NCBI RefSeq assembly: GCF_016008875.1
Contig: NZ_JADTQG010000011.1
Location: forward strand, 1-64,000
Origin: Ectopseudomonas mendocina
GTDB lineage: Bacteria > Pseudomonadota > Gammaproteobacteria > Pseudomonadales > Pseudomonadaceae
Direction of reading: 5' to 3'
Length of the DNA: 64,000 bases
Shown here: in pieces, positions 46,383 to 56,654 of the stretch
Numbering within the stretch: the first letter of the stretch is position 1
How the letters are laid out: each line of letters starts with the position of its first letter
Position numbers and translations under genes: made by a program
The notes under the pieces: model-generated
What the model was told of the DNA's origin: nothing
The model's input: only the letters and a program-made list of their open reading frames with translations
Database searches by the model: none

Positions 46383-46820
46383 CTAGAGCGCCTTGACCTC
46401 GATGATTTCCACGTCGAACTGCAGCGTCTTGCCAGCCAACGGATGGTTGAAGTCGATGGTGACCTGCTTGTCATCGAACGCCTTGACCACGCCCGGCAGC
46501 TCGGCATTGGCGGCATCGTTGAAGATCACCAGCAGCCCTTCGGAGAGCTCCATACCCTCGAACTGGCTGCGCGGCATGACCTGCACGTTCTGTGGATTCG
46601 GCTGGCCGAAGCCCTGCTCCGGCTGCACTTGCACGCTGCGCTTGTCGCCGGCCTTGAAACCGTACAACGCCTGCTCGAAACCAGGCAGCAGGTTGCCGTC
46701 GCCGACCTTGAAGATCGCCGGTTGCTTGTCGAACGTGCTGTCGACCACATCGCCGTTTTCCAGCTTGAGGGCAAAGTGCAGAGTCACTTCTCTGTCCGGA
46801 CCAATGCGTACGTCTGTCAT
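46383..46820 (-). CDS. fkpB: FKBP-type peptidyl-prolyl isomerase FkpB (SlpA)
   Basis: Cytoplasmic SlyD-like FKBP of 145 residues. The FKBP half-sites LKLENGDVVDSTFDKQPAIF and VTIDFNHPLAGKTLQFDVEI flank an IF (insert-in-flap) chaperone domain. Unlike SlyD it has no His/Cys-rich metal-binding tail. It starts at ATG 46820, overlapping the lspA stop by four bases; the lspA-fkpB-ispH order is widely conserved in proteobacteria. Confidence 0.94.
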   Translation of the reverse strand: MTDVRIGPDREVTLHFALKLENGDVVDSTFDKQPAIFKVGDGNLLPGFEQALYGFKAGDKRSVQVQPEQGFGQPNPQNVQVMPRSQFEGMELSEGLLVIFNDAANAELPGVVKAFDDKQVTIDFNHPLAGKTLQFDVEIIEVKAL

Positions 46821-47326
46821 TGCGCAGCCTCCTTCGCGGACTTGTCGCTCTTGAACATATCCAGTGCCAGCAGGATGGCACCGATAGTGATGAAGGTGTC
46901 GGCCAGGTTGAAGGCCGGGAAGAACCAGCGGCTCTGCCAGTGCACCAGAATGAAGTCGACCACGTGGCCGAGCACCACGCGGTCATACAGATTACCCAGC
47001 GCACCGCCCAGGACCATGGCCAGGGCCACGGCCAGCAGGGTTTCATGACGCTTGAGGCGCTTGAGCCAGACCACCAGCACGACGCTGACGACGATGGCGA
47101 TGGCGGCGAAGAACCAGCGCTGCCAGCCGTCGGCATCGGCGAGGAAGCTGAACGCCGCGCCAGTGTTGTAGGCCAGGGTCCAGTCGAAATAGCCCGGGAT
47201 CACTTCGATGCGCTGATACATGCTCAGGCCGCCCTCGAAAATGTCCTTGGTCACCCGGTCGGCGACTAGGATCAGCACGCTCAACAGCAGCCAGGGCAGG
47301 TGCCCGAAACGCGAGGACTCAGGCAT
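46817..47326 (-). CDS. lspA: Lipoprotein signal peptidase LspA
   Basis: Inner-membrane aspartyl peptidase that removes signal peptides from prolipoproteins, here including AlgK and BamD. The 169-residue protein has four membrane helices and the catalytic boxes [15 protein letters not shown] and [11 protein letters not shown] with the two Asp residues. The ATG at 47326 ([12 protein letters not shown]) gives the normal length and overlaps the ileS 3' end by eight bases; a frame five codons longer is less likely. Confidence 0.95.
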   Translation of the reverse strand: MPESSRFGHLPWLLLSVLILVADRVTKDIFEGGLSMYQRIEVIPGYFDWTLAYNTGAAFSFLADADGWQRWFFAAIAIVVSVVLVVWLKRLKRHETLLAVALAMVLGGALGNLYDRVVLGHVVDFILVHWQSRWFFPAFNLADTFITIGAILLALDMFKSDKSAKEAAQ

Positions 47327-50153
47327 GCTTGCGCACCTCACCCTCGCCTTCGATGTTGCTCACGCAACGGCTGCACAGCTCTGGATGCTCGGCATGGCTG
47401 CCGACATCGGCGCGGAAGTGCCAGCAGCGGCCGCACTTGGCATGGGCAGACTTGAGGATCCTCAGCTTCAGGCCTTCGACCTCGGTCACCACCGCGTCGG
47501 CTGGTGCGTCGGCCAGCGGCGCGGTCTGCGCCGCCGAGGTGATTAGAGCGAAGCGCAGCTCGTCGCCGAGCTTGGCCAGGTCGGCCTGCTTGGCCTCGTC
47601 GCAGAACAGGGTGACTTCGGCCTGCAGGCTCGCGCCGATGGCCTTGGCCGAGCGCAGGTTCTCCAGCTCCTTGTTGACTGCAGCCTTGACCTCCATGACC
47701 CGATCCCAGTAGGCGCGATCAAGCTCAAAGCCTTCCGGCAGGCGCTCCAGACCGGCGTACCAGGTGTTGAGCATCACCGATTCGTCGCGCTCGCCCGGCA
47801 GGAACTGCCAGATCTCCTCGGCAGTGAACACCAGGATCGGCGCGATCCAGCGCACCAGCGCCTCGCTGATGTGATACAGCGCGCTCTGGCAGGAGCGACG
47901 CGCGACGCTGTCGGCAGCGGTGGTGTACTGACGGTCCTTGATGATGTCCAGGTAGAAGCCACCCAGCTCCTGCACGCAGAAGTTGTGCACCTTGGAGTAG
48001 ACGTTCCAGAAACGGTAGTCGGCGTAGGCCTCGATGATCTCTTCCTGCAGACGCAAAGCAGCGTCGACGGCCCAGCGATCGAGATCGAGCATCTGCTCGG
48101 GTTGCAGCAGGTCCTTCGCCGGGTCGAAGCCGTTGAGGTTGGCCAGCATGAAGCGTGCGGTGTTGCGGATGCGGCGATAGGCATCGGCGCTGCGCTGCAG
48201 GATCTGGTCGGAGACAGCCATTTCACCGGAGTAGTCGGTGGAAGCGACCCACAGGCGCAGGATGTCGGCCCCCATGCTGTCGATCACCTTCTGTGGCGCG
48301 ACCACGTTACCCAGAGACTTGGACTGCTTGCGGCCCTGCTCGTCGACGGTGAAGCCGTGAGTCAGCAGCTCCTTGTACGGCGCGTGGCCGTCGATGGCGC
48401 AGCCAGTCAGCAAGGATGAGTGGAACCAGCCACGGTGTTGGTCGGAACCTTCCAGGTACAGATCGGCCACCGGGCCATCGGCATGCGCCAGCTCGGCGTG
48501 GGAGCCGCGCAGCACATGCCAGTGAGTGGTGCCGGAGTCGAACCATACGTCCAGGGTGTCTCGGCTCTTGTCGTACTGATCGGCTTCGGCGCCGAGCAGC
48601 TCGGCGGCATCGAGCTTGAACCAGGCTTCGATGCCTTCCTGCTCGACACGCTTGGCAACTTCTTCCATCAGCTCGACGGTACGCGGGTGCAGCTCGCCGC
48701 TTTCCTTATGAGTGAAGAACGGGATCGGCACGCCCCAGTTGCGCTGACGTGAGATGCACCAGTCCGGGCGGCCGGCAATCATGCTGTGCAGGCGTGCCTG
48801 GCCCCAGGCAGGGACGAACTTGGTCTGTTCGATAGCCGCCAGGGAGCGCTCGCGCAGGGTGCCGCCCTCTTTTGGTTGACTGTCCATGCCCACGAACCAC
48901 TGCGCGGTGGCGCGGTAGATCAGCGGCGTCTTGTGGCGCCAGCAGTGCATGTAGCTGTGGCTGATAGTGGTGTGCTTGAGCAGCGCACCGACTTCCTCAA
49001 GCTTGACGATGATGGCCGGGTTGGCCTTCCAGATGAACTGGCCGCCGAAGAACGGCAGCGACTCGACGTACACACCGTTGCTTTGCACCGGGTTAAGGAT
49101 ATCGTCGTTGCTCATGCCGTAGGCTTTGCAGGTGCGGAAGTCGTCCTCACCGTAGGCCGGCGAAGAGTGGACGATGCCGGTACCGGCGCCCAGCTCGACG
49201 TATTCCGCCAGATACACCGGCGAAAAACGCTCGTAGAACGGGTGACGGAAACGGATCAACTCCAGCGCTGCGCCCGGAGCGGTGGCGATCACCTGACCTT
49301 GCAGGTCGTAGCGCTGCAGACAGCTCTCGACCATTTCCTCAGCCAGCAGCAGCAGGCGGTCACCCACGTCCACCAGCGCATAGGTGAATTCCGGATGCAC
49401 GTTGAGCGCCTGGTTGGCCGGGATGGTCCAGGGCGTGGTGGTCCAGATAACGATGGCGGTCGGTTTGCTCAGGCTGGACAGACCAAAGGCTGCGGCCAAT
49501 TTGCCTGCGTCCTCGACCGGGAAGGCCACGTCGATGGCTTCGGACTTCTTGTCCATGTACTCGACTTCGGCCTCGGCCAGGGCCGAGCCACAGTCGAAGC
49601 AGAAGTTGACCGGCTTGAGGCCCTTGAACACGAAACCGTTCTTGACCATTTCGGCCAGCGCGCGGATCTCGCCGGCCTCGTTGGCGAAGTTCATGGTCAG
49701 ATAAGGATTGTCCCAATCGCCCAGTACACCAAGACGGATGAAGTTGGCCTTCTGCTCCTCGACCTGCTCGGCGGCATAGGCACGGCAGCGTTCACGGGTC
49801 AGGTCCGCCGGCTGGTTCTTGCCGAAGGTGGTCTCCACCTTGTGCTCGATCGGCAGGCCATGGCAGTCCCACCCCGGCACGTAGGGCGCGTCGAAGCCGG
49901 CCATGGTCTTGGAACGGGTGATGATGTCCTTGAGAATCTTGTTCAGCGCATGACCGATGTGAATGCTGCCGTTGGCATAGGGCGGGCCGTCGTGCAGGAC
50001 GAACTTCGGCCGACCTTCGCCAATCTTGCGCAGCTTGCTATACAGACCAATCTCGTTCCAGCGCTGCAGGGTCTGCGGCTCGCGTTGCGGCAGGCCGGCC
50101 TTCATCGGGAACGGGGTATCGGGCAGGTTCAGCGTAGCTTTGTAGTCGGTCAT
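47319..50153 (-). CDS. ileS: Isoleucyl-tRNA synthetase IleS
   Basis: Class I synthetase of 944 residues that charges tRNA-Ile and edits valine. The HIGH motif is in [10 protein letters not shown] and the editing (CP1) domain contains [11 protein letters not shown]. The second signature reads KQSKSLG instead of the usual KMSKS. The C-terminal zinc finger is KCGRCW and CSRCVSN. Length and domain order are those of the bacterial housekeeping enzyme. It overlaps ribF by four bases and lspA by eight, indicating one transcript. Confidence 0.97.
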   Translation of the reverse strand: MTDYKATLNLPDTPFPMKAGLPQREPQTLQRWNEIGLYSKLRKIGEGRPKFVLHDGPPYANGSIHIGHALNKILKDIITRSKTMAGFDAPYVPGWDCHGLPIEHKVETTFGKNQPADLTRERCRAYAAEQVEEQKANFIRLGVLGDWDNPYLTMNFANEAGEIRALAEMVKNGFVFKGLKPVNFCFDCGSALAEAEVEYMDKKSEAIDVAFPVEDAGKLAAAFGLSSLSKPTAIVIWTTTPWTIPANQALNVHPEFTYALVDVGDRLLLLAEEMVESCLQRYDLQGQVIATAPGAALELIRFRHPFYERFSPVYLAEYVELGAGTGIVHSSPAYGEDDFRTCKAYGMSNDDILNPVQSNGVYVESLPFFGGQFIWKANPAIIVKLEEVGALLKHTTISHSYMHCWRHKTPLIYRATAQWFVGMDSQPKEGGTLRERSLAAIEQTKFVPAWGQARLHSMIAGRPDWCISRQRNWGVPIPFFTHKESGELHPRTVELMEEVAKRVEQEGIEAWFKLDAAELLGAEADQYDKSRDTLDVWFDSGTTHWHVLRGSHAELAHADGPVADLYLEGSDQHRGWFHSSLLTGCAIDGHAPYKELLTHGFTVDEQGRKQSKSLGNVVAPQKVIDSMGADILRLWVASTDYSGEMAVSDQILQRSADAYRRIRNTARFMLANLNGFDPAKDLLQPEQMLDLDRWAVDAALRLQEEIIEAYADYRFWNVYSKVHNFCVQELGGFYLDIIKDRQYTTAADSVARRSCQSALYHISEALVRWIAPILVFTAEEIWQFLPGERDESVMLNTWYAGLERLPEGFELDRAYWDRVMEVKAAVNKELENLRSAKAIGASLQAEVTLFCDEAKQADLAKLGDELRFALITSAAQTAPLADAPADAVVTEVEGLKLRILKSAHAKCGRCWHFRADVGSHAEHPELCSRCVSNIEGEGEVRKHA

Positions 50154-51100
50154 TTCGAGCTCTTCATCAGCGGGTGGCTCTGCCAGTATTCACGGGCAGC
50201 GGCGATATCAGCGGCAATCGCCGCCTTCAAGGCCTCCAGCGAGGCGAAACGCTGCTCATCACGCAGCTTGTGGTGGAAAGCCACCGAGAGACGCCGGCCA
50301 TACAGATCGCCGGCAAAATCCAGAAGGTGCACTTCCAGATGGGCGCGGCCGTCACCGGCAACGCTGGGGCGCACGCCGATATTGGCGACGCCCGGTTGAA
50401 TCACGCCATCGATTTCGCAGCTCACCAGGTAAACGCCGGTCAGCGGCACCTTGCGCCGCTTGAGCTGGATGTTGGCAGTGGGCGCATCGAGCTGACGGCC
50501 GAGCTTCTGCCCATGCAAGACCCGCCCGGCGATGCGGAACGGCCGGCCGAGCAAGGCTTCTGCCAGTGCGAAATCGCCATCGACCAGCGCCTGACGCACA
50601 CGCGTGCTGCTGACGCGGCCACCCAGCACTTCCACGGTGGTCGAGGCCTCGACGCTGAAACCGTGGCGAAGGCCTGCGGCCTTGAGAAACTCGAAATCGC
50701 CGGCCCGGTCGCAGCCGAAGCGGAAGTCATCGCCGATCTCCAGATCCTTGACGCCAAGCCCGTCGACCAGCACACGCTGGACGAACTCGGCGGCCGACAA
50801 CTCGCGCAAACGGCGGTTGAAGGCCAGGCACAGCACCATGTCGACGCCTTCGGCGGCCAGCAGCGCAAGCTTGTCACGCAGGCGGGTCAGGCGCGCTGGC
50901 GCAGTGTCGGGACCGAAGAATTCACGCGGTTGCGGCTCGAAGATCACCACGCAGCTGGGCACGGCCAGTTCCGCGGCGCGCTCGCGCAGACGCGCCAGGA
51001 TGGCCTGGTGCCCACGATGAACGCCGTCGAAATTACCGATGGTGACCACACAGCCCCGCGCCTGGGGCTGCAGGTTATGAAGACCTCGAACCAGCTGCAT
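50150..51100 (-). CDS. ribF: Bifunctional riboflavin kinase / FAD synthetase RibF
   Basis: Makes FMN and FAD from riboflavin. The 316-residue protein has an N-terminal nucleotidyltransferase domain ([26 protein letters not shown]) and a C-terminal riboflavin kinase domain (PTANI; GVYLV). The ATG at 51100 (MQLVRGLHN) fits the family; an in-frame extension to 51199 overlaps the murJ end and is not conserved. The stop overlaps the ileS ATG. FMN/FAD would serve trxB, thiO and the OYE here, though that is only general supply. Confidence 0.95.
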   Translation of the reverse strand: MQLVRGLHNLQPQARGCVVTIGNFDGVHRGHQAILARLRERAAELAVPSCVVIFEPQPREFFGPDTAPARLTRLRDKLALLAAEGVDMVLCLAFNRRLRELSAAEFVQRVLVDGLGVKDLEIGDDFRFGCDRAGDFEFLKAAGLRHGFSVEASTTVEVLGGRVSSTRVRQALVDGDFALAEALLGRPFRIAGRVLHGQKLGRQLDAPTANIQLKRRKVPLTGVYLVSCEIDGVIQPGVANIGVRPSVAGDGRAHLEVHLLDFAGDLYGRRLSVAFHHKLRDEQRFASLEALKAAIAADIAAAREYWQSHPLMKSSK

Positions 51101-51179
51101 AGCACGCTTCTTGTTCACAAAGTGGCCGATTATACGCACAGCAGGCCATGCAAAACAGGCATCGCGACGCCTGAAACCG

Positions 51180-52721
51180 CTACAACGCCCGTCGGGCAAA
51201 ATCGCGCGGGCGGAATCCCAATAGCAGCAGCATGCCGAAGTAGGCGACCAGCCCGGCCGCCACCAGGGCGCCCAAACGCAACAGGCGCACGTACATCTCG
51301 CCTTCCGCCCAGGCCGGCATGACCTGCAGCAGCCCCAGCAACACGGCGACCATCACCGCGACTGCGACCACCAGCTTGAACAGGAACACGCCCCAGCCCG
51401 GCAACGGCTGGAAGATATCGGCGCGGCGCAGTTGCCAGTACAGCAGGCCGGCGTTGAGACAGGCCGCCAGGCTGATCGCCAGCGCCAGGCCGACGTGCGC
51501 CATCTCCAGGCCGAAAACGAACAGCGCGTTCATCGCCTGGGTCGCCAACAGGCTGACCACGGCAATCCGTACCGGCGTCTTGATGTTCTGCTGCGCATAG
51601 AAGCCCGGCGCAAGGATCTTCACCAGAATCAACGCCAACAGGCCGACCGCGTAAGCCATCAGTGCCTGCTGGGTCATCAGCGAGTCGTTGGCGGTGAACT
51701 TGCCGTACTGGAACAGCGAGACCACCAGCGGCTCGGCGAGGATCGCCAACGCCAGGGTGCAGGGCAGCACCAGCAAAAAGCACAGGCGCAGGCCCCAGTC
51801 GAGCAGGCGCTGGTATTCGTCGCGGTTCTTGCTTGCGTAGGTCTTGGAAAGCGCCGGCAACAGGATGGTGCCCAGCGCCACGCCCAATACGCCCGAAGGC
51901 AGTTCCATAAGACGGTCGGCGTAATACATCCAGGACACCGAGCCGGCCACCAGAAAGGAAGCGAAGATGGTGTTGATGATCAGCGAAATCTGGCTGACCG
52001 AAACGCCGAAGATCGCCGGCCCCATCTGCTTGAGCACACGCCAGACGCCCAGGTCGCCGAAACTCAGGCGCGGCAGCACCAGCATGCCGATCTTCTTCAG
52101 GTGCGGCAGTTGCCAGAGCAACTGCGCCAAACCACCGGCCAGCACCGCCCACCCCAGCGCCATGATCGGCGGATCGAAATAAGGCGTCAGGAACAATGCG
52201 AAGACAATCATGCTGACGTTCAGCAGCGTCGGCACGAATGCCGGTACCGAGAAACGATTCCAGGTATTGAGCACAGCCCCAGCCAGCGATGACAGGGATA
52301 TCAGCAATATATAAGGGAAGGTCACCCGCAGCAGGTCGACGGTCAGATCGAAGCGCTCGGCCTCGTCAGCGAACCCCGGCGCCGTGGCCCAGACGATCCA
52401 GGGCGCGGCAAGCACACCGATGGCGGTGACCAGCGCCAGCACCAGCGTCAGCAAACCGGAAACGTAGGCGATGAAGGTGCGCGTGGCTTCCTCGCCCTGC
52501 TGCATCTTGTACTCGGCGAGAATGGGCACGAAGGCTTGTGAGAAGGCCCCCTCGGCGAAGATGCGGCGAAGCAGGTTGGGTAGCTTGAACGCCACCACGA
52601 AGGCATCGGACGCCACGCCGGCGCCGAAGGTGCGGGCGATGATGGTATCGCGCACGAACCCCAGCACGCGCGAGACCATGGTCAGGGAACTGACGGCAGC
52701 CAGGGACTTGAGCAAATTCAT
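51180..52721 (-). CDS. murJ: Lipid II flippase MurJ
   Basis: MOP-superfamily inner-membrane protein that flips lipid II for peptidoglycan synthesis. The 513-residue protein has about 14 helices and begins [19 protein letters not shown] with the MurJ signature [12 protein letters not shown]. The ATG at 52721 was chosen from this conserved N terminus; an ATG at 52739 and longer frames exist. It lies 79 bases upstream of ribF, and diverges from rpsT. Confidence 0.95.
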   Translation of the reverse strand: MNLLKSLAAVSSLTMVSRVLGFVRDTIIARTFGAGVASDAFVVAFKLPNLLRRIFAEGAFSQAFVPILAEYKMQQGEEATRTFIAYVSGLLTLVLALVTAIGVLAAPWIVWATAPGFADEAERFDLTVDLLRVTFPYILLISLSSLAGAVLNTWNRFSVPAFVPTLLNVSMIVFALFLTPYFDPPIMALGWAVLAGGLAQLLWQLPHLKKIGMLVLPRLSFGDLGVWRVLKQMGPAIFGVSVSQISLIINTIFASFLVAGSVSWMYYADRLMELPSGVLGVALGTILLPALSKTYASKNRDEYQRLLDWGLRLCFLLVLPCTLALAILAEPLVVSLFQYGKFTANDSLMTQQALMAYAVGLLALILVKILAPGFYAQQNIKTPVRIAVVSLLATQAMNALFVFGLEMAHVGLALAISLAACLNAGLLYWQLRRADIFQPLPGWGVFLFKLVVAVAVMVAVLLGLLQVMPAWAEGEMYVRLLRLGALVAAGLVAYFGMLLLLGFRPRDFARRAL

Positions 52722-52835
52722 GGGGGATTCGGCTTCCATAAAGGGTTGCAGTAGCGGACAATCCGCCACCCAACGAAGGCGACGAGTGTAGCGAGCCACC
52801 ACTGGTCAGGCCAGCACAGGAAAGCGTCATCGGAC

Positions 52836-52864
52836 TTGACAGCAGGCAGTTGGATCGGCATGAT
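52836..52864 (+). promoter_or_regulatory. Sigma-70 promoter of rpsT
   Basis: TTGACA (52836-52841), a 17-base spacer and CATGAT (52859-52864) form a good housekeeping promoter. Transcription would start near 52871, about 40 bases before the rpsT start. This matches the high expression expected for a ribosomal protein. Confidence 0.65.
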
Positions 52865-52911
52865 TCGCGGCCTTATTTGTCGTAACCCCCCAGTTTTCGA
52901 GGAGCTTGACG

Positions 52912-53190
52912 GTGGCCAACTCACCTTCTGCCAAAAAACGCGCCAAACAGGCTGAGAAGCGCCGTAGCCATAACGCCAGCCTGCGCTCGATGGTTCGTAC
53001 CTACATCAAGAACGTGGTCAAGGCTATTGCTGCCAAGGATCTCGAGCTTGCCAAGACCGCTTACACTGCAGCCGTACCGGTCATCGACCGCATGGCTGAC
53101 AAAGGCATCATCCACAAGAACAAAGCCGCTCGTCACAAGAGCCGCCTGAACGCGCACATCAAGGCGCTGGGCGAAGCTGCTGCCGCCTAA
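52912..53190 (+). CDS. rpsT: 30S ribosomal protein S20
   Basis: Primary 16S rRNA-binding protein of 92 residues, very lysine/alanine rich: [17 protein letters not shown] at the N terminus and [17 protein letters not shown] near the C terminus. The start is the GTG at 52912, with GAGGAG seven bases upstream; a TTG two codons earlier is rejected because it would overlap that site's spacing. Monocistronic, with its own promoter and terminator. Confidence 0.97.
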   Translation: MANSPSAKKRAKQAEKRRSHNASLRSMVRTYIKNVVKAIAAKDLELAKTAYTAAVPVIDRMADKGIIHKNKAARHKSRLNAHIKALGEAAAA

Positions 53191-53206
53191 TCGCGACAGG
53201 TTCTTG

Positions 53207-53234
53207 AAAAACCGGCCCTCGAGGCCGGTTTTTT
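53207..53234 (+). terminator. Intrinsic terminator of rpsT
   Basis: AAAAACCGGCC and GGCCGGTTTTTT flank a five-base loop (CTCGA), 17 bases after the rpsT stop. Confidence 0.93.
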
Positions 53235-53300
53235 ATTGCCTGTATTTTGTCGAGAAGCCGGGATCGATCTGCGTACAGGGTTGCCGGCTTGCTCGTAGCT

Positions 53301-53361
53301 GTGGGAGCGGTCTTGACAGCGAGGCTTTGCTGCACCGATTCGCGGACAAGTCCGCTCCCAC
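53301..53361. repeat. REP pair, first of two in tandem
   Basis: GTGGGAGCGGTCTTGACAGCGA (53301-53322) faces TTCGCGGACAAGTCCGCTCC... ending CCCAC at 53361. The arms are imperfect partners: one has GGTCTTGACAG and the other the complement of GGACTTGTCCG. Confidence 0.85.
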
Positions 53362-53410
53362 AAAAAGCCTGGGATCGTTACCTATTGGCCTGACGGCTTA
53401 CCCGCTCCCC

Positions 53411-53472
53411 GTGGGAGCGGTCTTGACCGCGAAGCTCTTACTGCCGCAATTCGCGGACAAGTCCGCTCCCAC
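53411..53472. repeat. REP pair, second of two in tandem
   Basis: GTGGGAGCGGTCTTGACCGC (from 53411) faces TTCGCGGACAAGTCCGCTCC (from 53450), ending at 53472. It is nearly identical to the element 110 bases upstream, so the pair forms a short direct repeat. Confidence 0.85.
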
Positions 53473-53500
53473 GAGTAGCAGTCAGCTTCTGCATAAAAGC

Positions 53501-53539
53501 AAAAAAATGCCCGCCTCCTCGATGGAGAGCGGGCATTTT
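53501..53539 (-). terminator. Intrinsic terminator of the PA4642-family gene
   Basis: ATGCCCGC (53507-53514) pairs with GCGGGCAT (53529-53536), with additional inner CTCC/GGAG pairing. On the minus strand the stem is followed by seven T. It is 16 bases past the stop at 53555. Confidence 0.88.
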
Positions 53540-53554
53540 CCGTTGCCGGCGAAA

Positions 53555-53842
53555 TTAGCCGCGAGCGGCCTTGATCACTTCGATATAAGGCTCGGCGTTG
53601 CGCTGATCCTGAATCAGCGCGACGAAATCATCACCCTGCGCATCGGTGGCAGAGAGGTCGTAGCCTTCGGCTTTGAAGAAACCCACGAAACGCTCGAAGT
53701 CATCGATACGCAGACCGCGGTAAGCCTTGACCAGCTTGTGCAGCGAAGGCGGCGTGGCGTCCGCTGGTTCCACCACAAGGAACAGCTTGATCGAGTCATC
53801 GCTGATTTCTTCGCCAATCACCTGCTTTTTGTCTTTACGCAT
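53555..53842 (-). CDS. PA4642-family small protein
   Basis: Cytoplasmic 95-residue protein, KDKKQVIGEEISDDSIKLFL at its N terminus, with no signal, membrane segment or catalytic motif. It resembles the PA4642 family of Pseudomonas, conserved beside the hpt/upp/uraA genes (PA4645-PA4647). The mix of charged helices suggests a small alpha/beta fold. Function is unknown. ATG at 53842; monocistronic, with its own terminator. Confidence 0.8.
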   Translation of the reverse strand: MRKDKKQVIGEEISDDSIKLFLVVEPADATPPSLHKLVKAYRGLRIDDFERFVGFFKAEGYDLSATDAQGDDFVALIQDQRNAEPYIEVIKAARG

Positions 53843-54014
53843 CGCCCGCTCCCGCCAGCATTACAGAGGGCCGGCAGTTTACAGCCGAGCCGCGCGCCGC
53901 TCAACGCGCAGCCGGGCAAGCTAACACGCGAACAATCGACGCGACAGCCGACCTAGGTCATGCCGCGACACGCAAACCGCCCCCTATAATGCGGCAAGCC
54001 ATTAGGGAGCCAGC

Positions 54015-55754
54015 ATGTCACGTCCATCGTTACCGCTGTTCGCCGCCTGGCGCCAGACCCTGCGTGCGGGTTATTCCTGGAAGGCCCTGCGCGGGGATCT
54101 GAGCGCTGGCCTGACGGTCGGCATAATCGCCATTCCGCTGGCCATGGCGCTGGCCATTGCCGTAGGCGTGGCGCCGCAGCACGGTCTTTATACCGTCCTG
54201 ATCGCCGCGCCCTTGATCGCACTGTGCGGCGGCTCGCGCTTCAACATATCCGGTCCCACTGCCGCCTTCGTGGTGATTTTGCTGCCGATCACCCAACAGT
54301 ACGGACTCGGCGGATTACTGCTGTGCACCTTGATGGCCGGCGTCATCCTGATCTGCCTGGGCCTGCTGCGCGCCGGTCGCCTGATCGAATTCGTGCCCTA
54401 CCTGGTCACGCTGGGTTTTACCGCCGGTATCGGCATCGTCATCGCCGTTCTGCAGATCAAGGACCTGTTCGGCCTGCACCTGGCCGAAGCGCCTCAACAC
54501 CTGCTGGAACAGCTGAATCTACTGGTACGTGCACTTCCCGGCTTGCAGCCCGGCGACACGCTGGTTGGCGCCGCGTGCCTGGCGATACTGCTGATCTGGC
54601 CGCGCCTGGTGCCGAAGATCCCTGCGCATCTGGTAGCCCTGGCGATTGGCGCTCTAATGGCGCTGGCGCTGGAATACCTGGGAATGCCGGTAGCGACACT
54701 GGGCGAGCGCTTCAGCTATCAGCTCGATGGGATCGAGCATCCCGGCATCCCGCCTTTCCTGCCGGACCTCGCGCTCCCCTGGAACCTGCCGGGTCCTGAT
54801 GGCCAGCCGCTCGTATTGTCGTTCGAGCTGATCCGCCAGTTGCTCGCCCCGGCCTTCGCCATTGCCATGCTCGGCGCCATCGAGTCATTGCTGTGCGCGG
54901 TGGTGGCCGATGGCATGACCGGCAGCAAGCATGACCCCAACGCCGAACTGATCGGCCAGGGCCTGGGCAATCTGGCTGCGCCGTTCTTCGGCGGCATCAC
55001 CGCCACCGCGGCCATAGCCCGTACGGCAGCCAACGTGCGTGCCGGCGCGTTTTCGCCGCTGGCGGCGCTGGTTCATGCCGGCGTGGTACTGGCGGCGATT
55101 CTGCTGCTCGCGCCGCTGTTCAGCTACCTGCCGATGGCGGCTCTGGCGGCGCTGCTGTTGATGGTGGCGTGGAACATGAGCGAGCCGCAGCATGTCGCCC
55201 ACACCCTGCGCATCGCACCACGCAGCGATGTGCTGGTGCTGCTCACCTGCCTGGTGCTGACGGTGCTGTTCGATATGGTGCTTGCCGTGGGCGTCGGCCT
55301 GCTGCTGGCGGCCGGCTTGTTCATCAAGCGTATGAGCGAACTGACCGATACCGCGGCACTGAATCGGCATCAGCGCGAGGCGCTGCAGGATCTGCCCGAG
55401 CATGTGCTGGCCTACGCCATCCGCGGCCCACTGTTCTTCGGCGCGGCCGAAAAGGCGCTGAGCGTGCTGCGCCGCCTCACCCCGGGGGTGCGAGTCGTGA
55501 TCGTCGATATCAGCGCGGTGCCGCTGCTGGACATGACCGCCATCGCCGCGATGGACAATGTGCTGCGTGACTATCGCCAGCAGGGCATTGCCCTGATCCT
55601 CACGGGCCCCTCAGCGCAGGTGCGACTGCAACTGCGCCGCGCCGGCATCCACCGACGCGCCGGGCAGTTGGCTTACGTTCATGATTTGCCGCAGGCGCGG
55701 GAGAAAGCCCTGCGCTGGCTGGATGGTGCGCCGGAAGCGGCACACCCCGGCTAG
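54015..55754 (+). CDS. SulP-family anion transporter with STAS domain
   Basis: Inner-membrane SLC26/SulP protein of 579 residues. It has an N-terminal transport domain with about 14 hydrophobic segments, including GLTVGIIAIPLAMALAIAVG and FNISGPTAAFVVILLPI, and a cytoplasmic STAS domain from about residue 445, with VVIVDISAVPLLDMTAIAAM. Family members carry sulfate, bicarbonate, C4-dicarboxylates or other anions; the substrate cannot be read from sequence. The ATG at 54015 follows TTAGGGAGCCAGC. It is not in an operon with its neighbours. Confidence 0.9.
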   Translation: MSRPSLPLFAAWRQTLRAGYSWKALRGDLSAGLTVGIIAIPLAMALAIAVGVAPQHGLYTVLIAAPLIALCGGSRFNISGPTAAFVVILLPITQQYGLGGLLLCTLMAGVILICLGLLRAGRLIEFVPYLVTLGFTAGIGIVIAVLQIKDLFGLHLAEAPQHLLEQLNLLVRALPGLQPGDTLVGAACLAILLIWPRLVPKIPAHLVALAIGALMALALEYLGMPVATLGERFSYQLDGIEHPGIPPFLPDLALPWNLPGPDGQPLVLSFELIRQLLAPAFAIAMLGAIESLLCAVVADGMTGSKHDPNAELIGQGLGNLAAPFFGGITATAAIARTAANVRAGAFSPLAALVHAGVVLAAILLLAPLFSYLPMAALAALLLMVAWNMSEPQHVAHTLRIAPRSDVLVLLTCLVLTVLFDMVLAVGVGLLLAAGLFIKRMSELTDTAALNRHQREALQDLPEHVLAYAIRGPLFFGAAEKALSVLRRLTPGVRVVIVDISAVPLLDMTAIAAMDNVLRDYRQQGIALILTGPSAQVRLQLRRAGIHRRAGQLAYVHDLPQAREKALRWLDGAPEAAHPG

Positions 55755-55857
55755 GCGTCGTGCGCCATGCGCACGGAAAAGACCAATGCGCGGCGCACAC
55801 GGCCTCGTCATGGCTCAAGATCGCGAGCAGAGCTCGCTCCTACAAAACAGAGGCGGG

Positions 55858-56415
55858 TTACAGGCCCTTAACCGCGAAGATGCCGGCGGCGTTGCGCCAG
55901 TAGCCCTTGTAGTCCATGCCATAACCGAAGATGTAGCGATCGATGCACTGCAGGCCTACGTAATTGGCCTTCAGGTCGGGACGTGCCTTGCGGTCGTGAT
56001 CCTTGTCGATCAGCACCGCGGTATGCACGGCACGCGCACCGGCATGGCAGCAGAAATCGATGATCGCACCGAGGGTGTGCCCTTCATCGAGAATGTCGTC
56101 GATGATCAGCACGTCGCGGTCGATGAACGACACTTCCGGCTTGGCTTTCCAGAACAGTTCGCCACCGCTGGTTTCGTTGCGGTAACGGGTCGCGTGCAGG
56201 TAGGACGCCTCAAGCGGGAAGTTCAGCTTGGTAAGTAGCTTGCCGGAGAAGATCAGGCCGCCGTTCATCACGCAGAACACCACCGGGTTGCGCTCGGCCA
56301 GCTCGTCATTGATCTGGCTGGCGACCTTGTCGATGGCCGCTTCCACCTCGGCTTCGGTGTACAGGCAGTCGGCTTCCGCCATGACTTGGCGAATGTGCGC
56401 GAGATCGGCGGACAT
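55858..56415 (-). CDS. hpt: Hypoxanthine-guanine phosphoribosyltransferase
   Basis: Purine salvage enzyme that makes IMP or GMP from the free base and PRPP. The 185-residue protein has the PRPP-binding loop VLIIDDILDEGHTLG and the flexible-loop region YRNETSGG. The ATG at 56415 (MSADLAHIRQ) gives normal family length; a much longer frame upstream is non-conserved. In Pseudomonas it lies beside upp and uraA (PA4645-PA4647), and here it diverges from upp across 239 bases. Confidence 0.93.
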   Translation of the reverse strand: MSADLAHIRQVMAEADCLYTEAEVEAAIDKVASQINDELAERNPVVFCVMNGGLIFSGKLLTKLNFPLEASYLHATRYRNETSGGELFWKAKPEVSFIDRDVLIIDDILDEGHTLGAIIDFCCHAGARAVHTAVLIDKDHDRKARPDLKANYVGLQCIDRYIFGYGMDYKGYWRNAAGIFAVKGL

Positions 56416-56654
56416 GATGAGACTCTCTCTTGATCGGGCTGTTGAATGGCGGCGAGCAGCCTGAAAGCTGATCGACTCGTCAAATAAAAGCGGGCAAAGG
56501 TACAGACCCGTGCAGCGCTTGCCAAGTATCGGCAGACCAGCGTAGCCGATGCGCCATGCCGGACGTCGTGACTTATCAATCACCCACCACTTGGCATGAG
56601 CAATGCTTTAATCTAACGCGATTTTTCCCAGAGCCCCGTTGGAGATCCCAGCCC

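Larger units (their letters stand above)
53191..53554. other. Intergenic region between rpsT and the PA4642-family gene
   Basis: 364 bases between converging genes. It holds two terminators and two tandem REP pairs, listed separately. A long frame running through it from 53204 is composed of translated repeats and is not credible. Confidence 0.8.

Noticed and set aside
48786..50399. 537-residue frame antisense to ileS
   Set aside because: Shadow frame; IleS motifs on the other strand are complete.
53301..53472. CRISPR-like pair of repeats
   Set aside because: Only two units, each an internal palindrome of REP type; no regular spacers and no cas genes.
53204..53956. 250-residue frame over rpsT downstream region and the PA4642-family gene
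   Set aside because: It translates a terminator and two REP pairs and is antisense to the conserved small gene.
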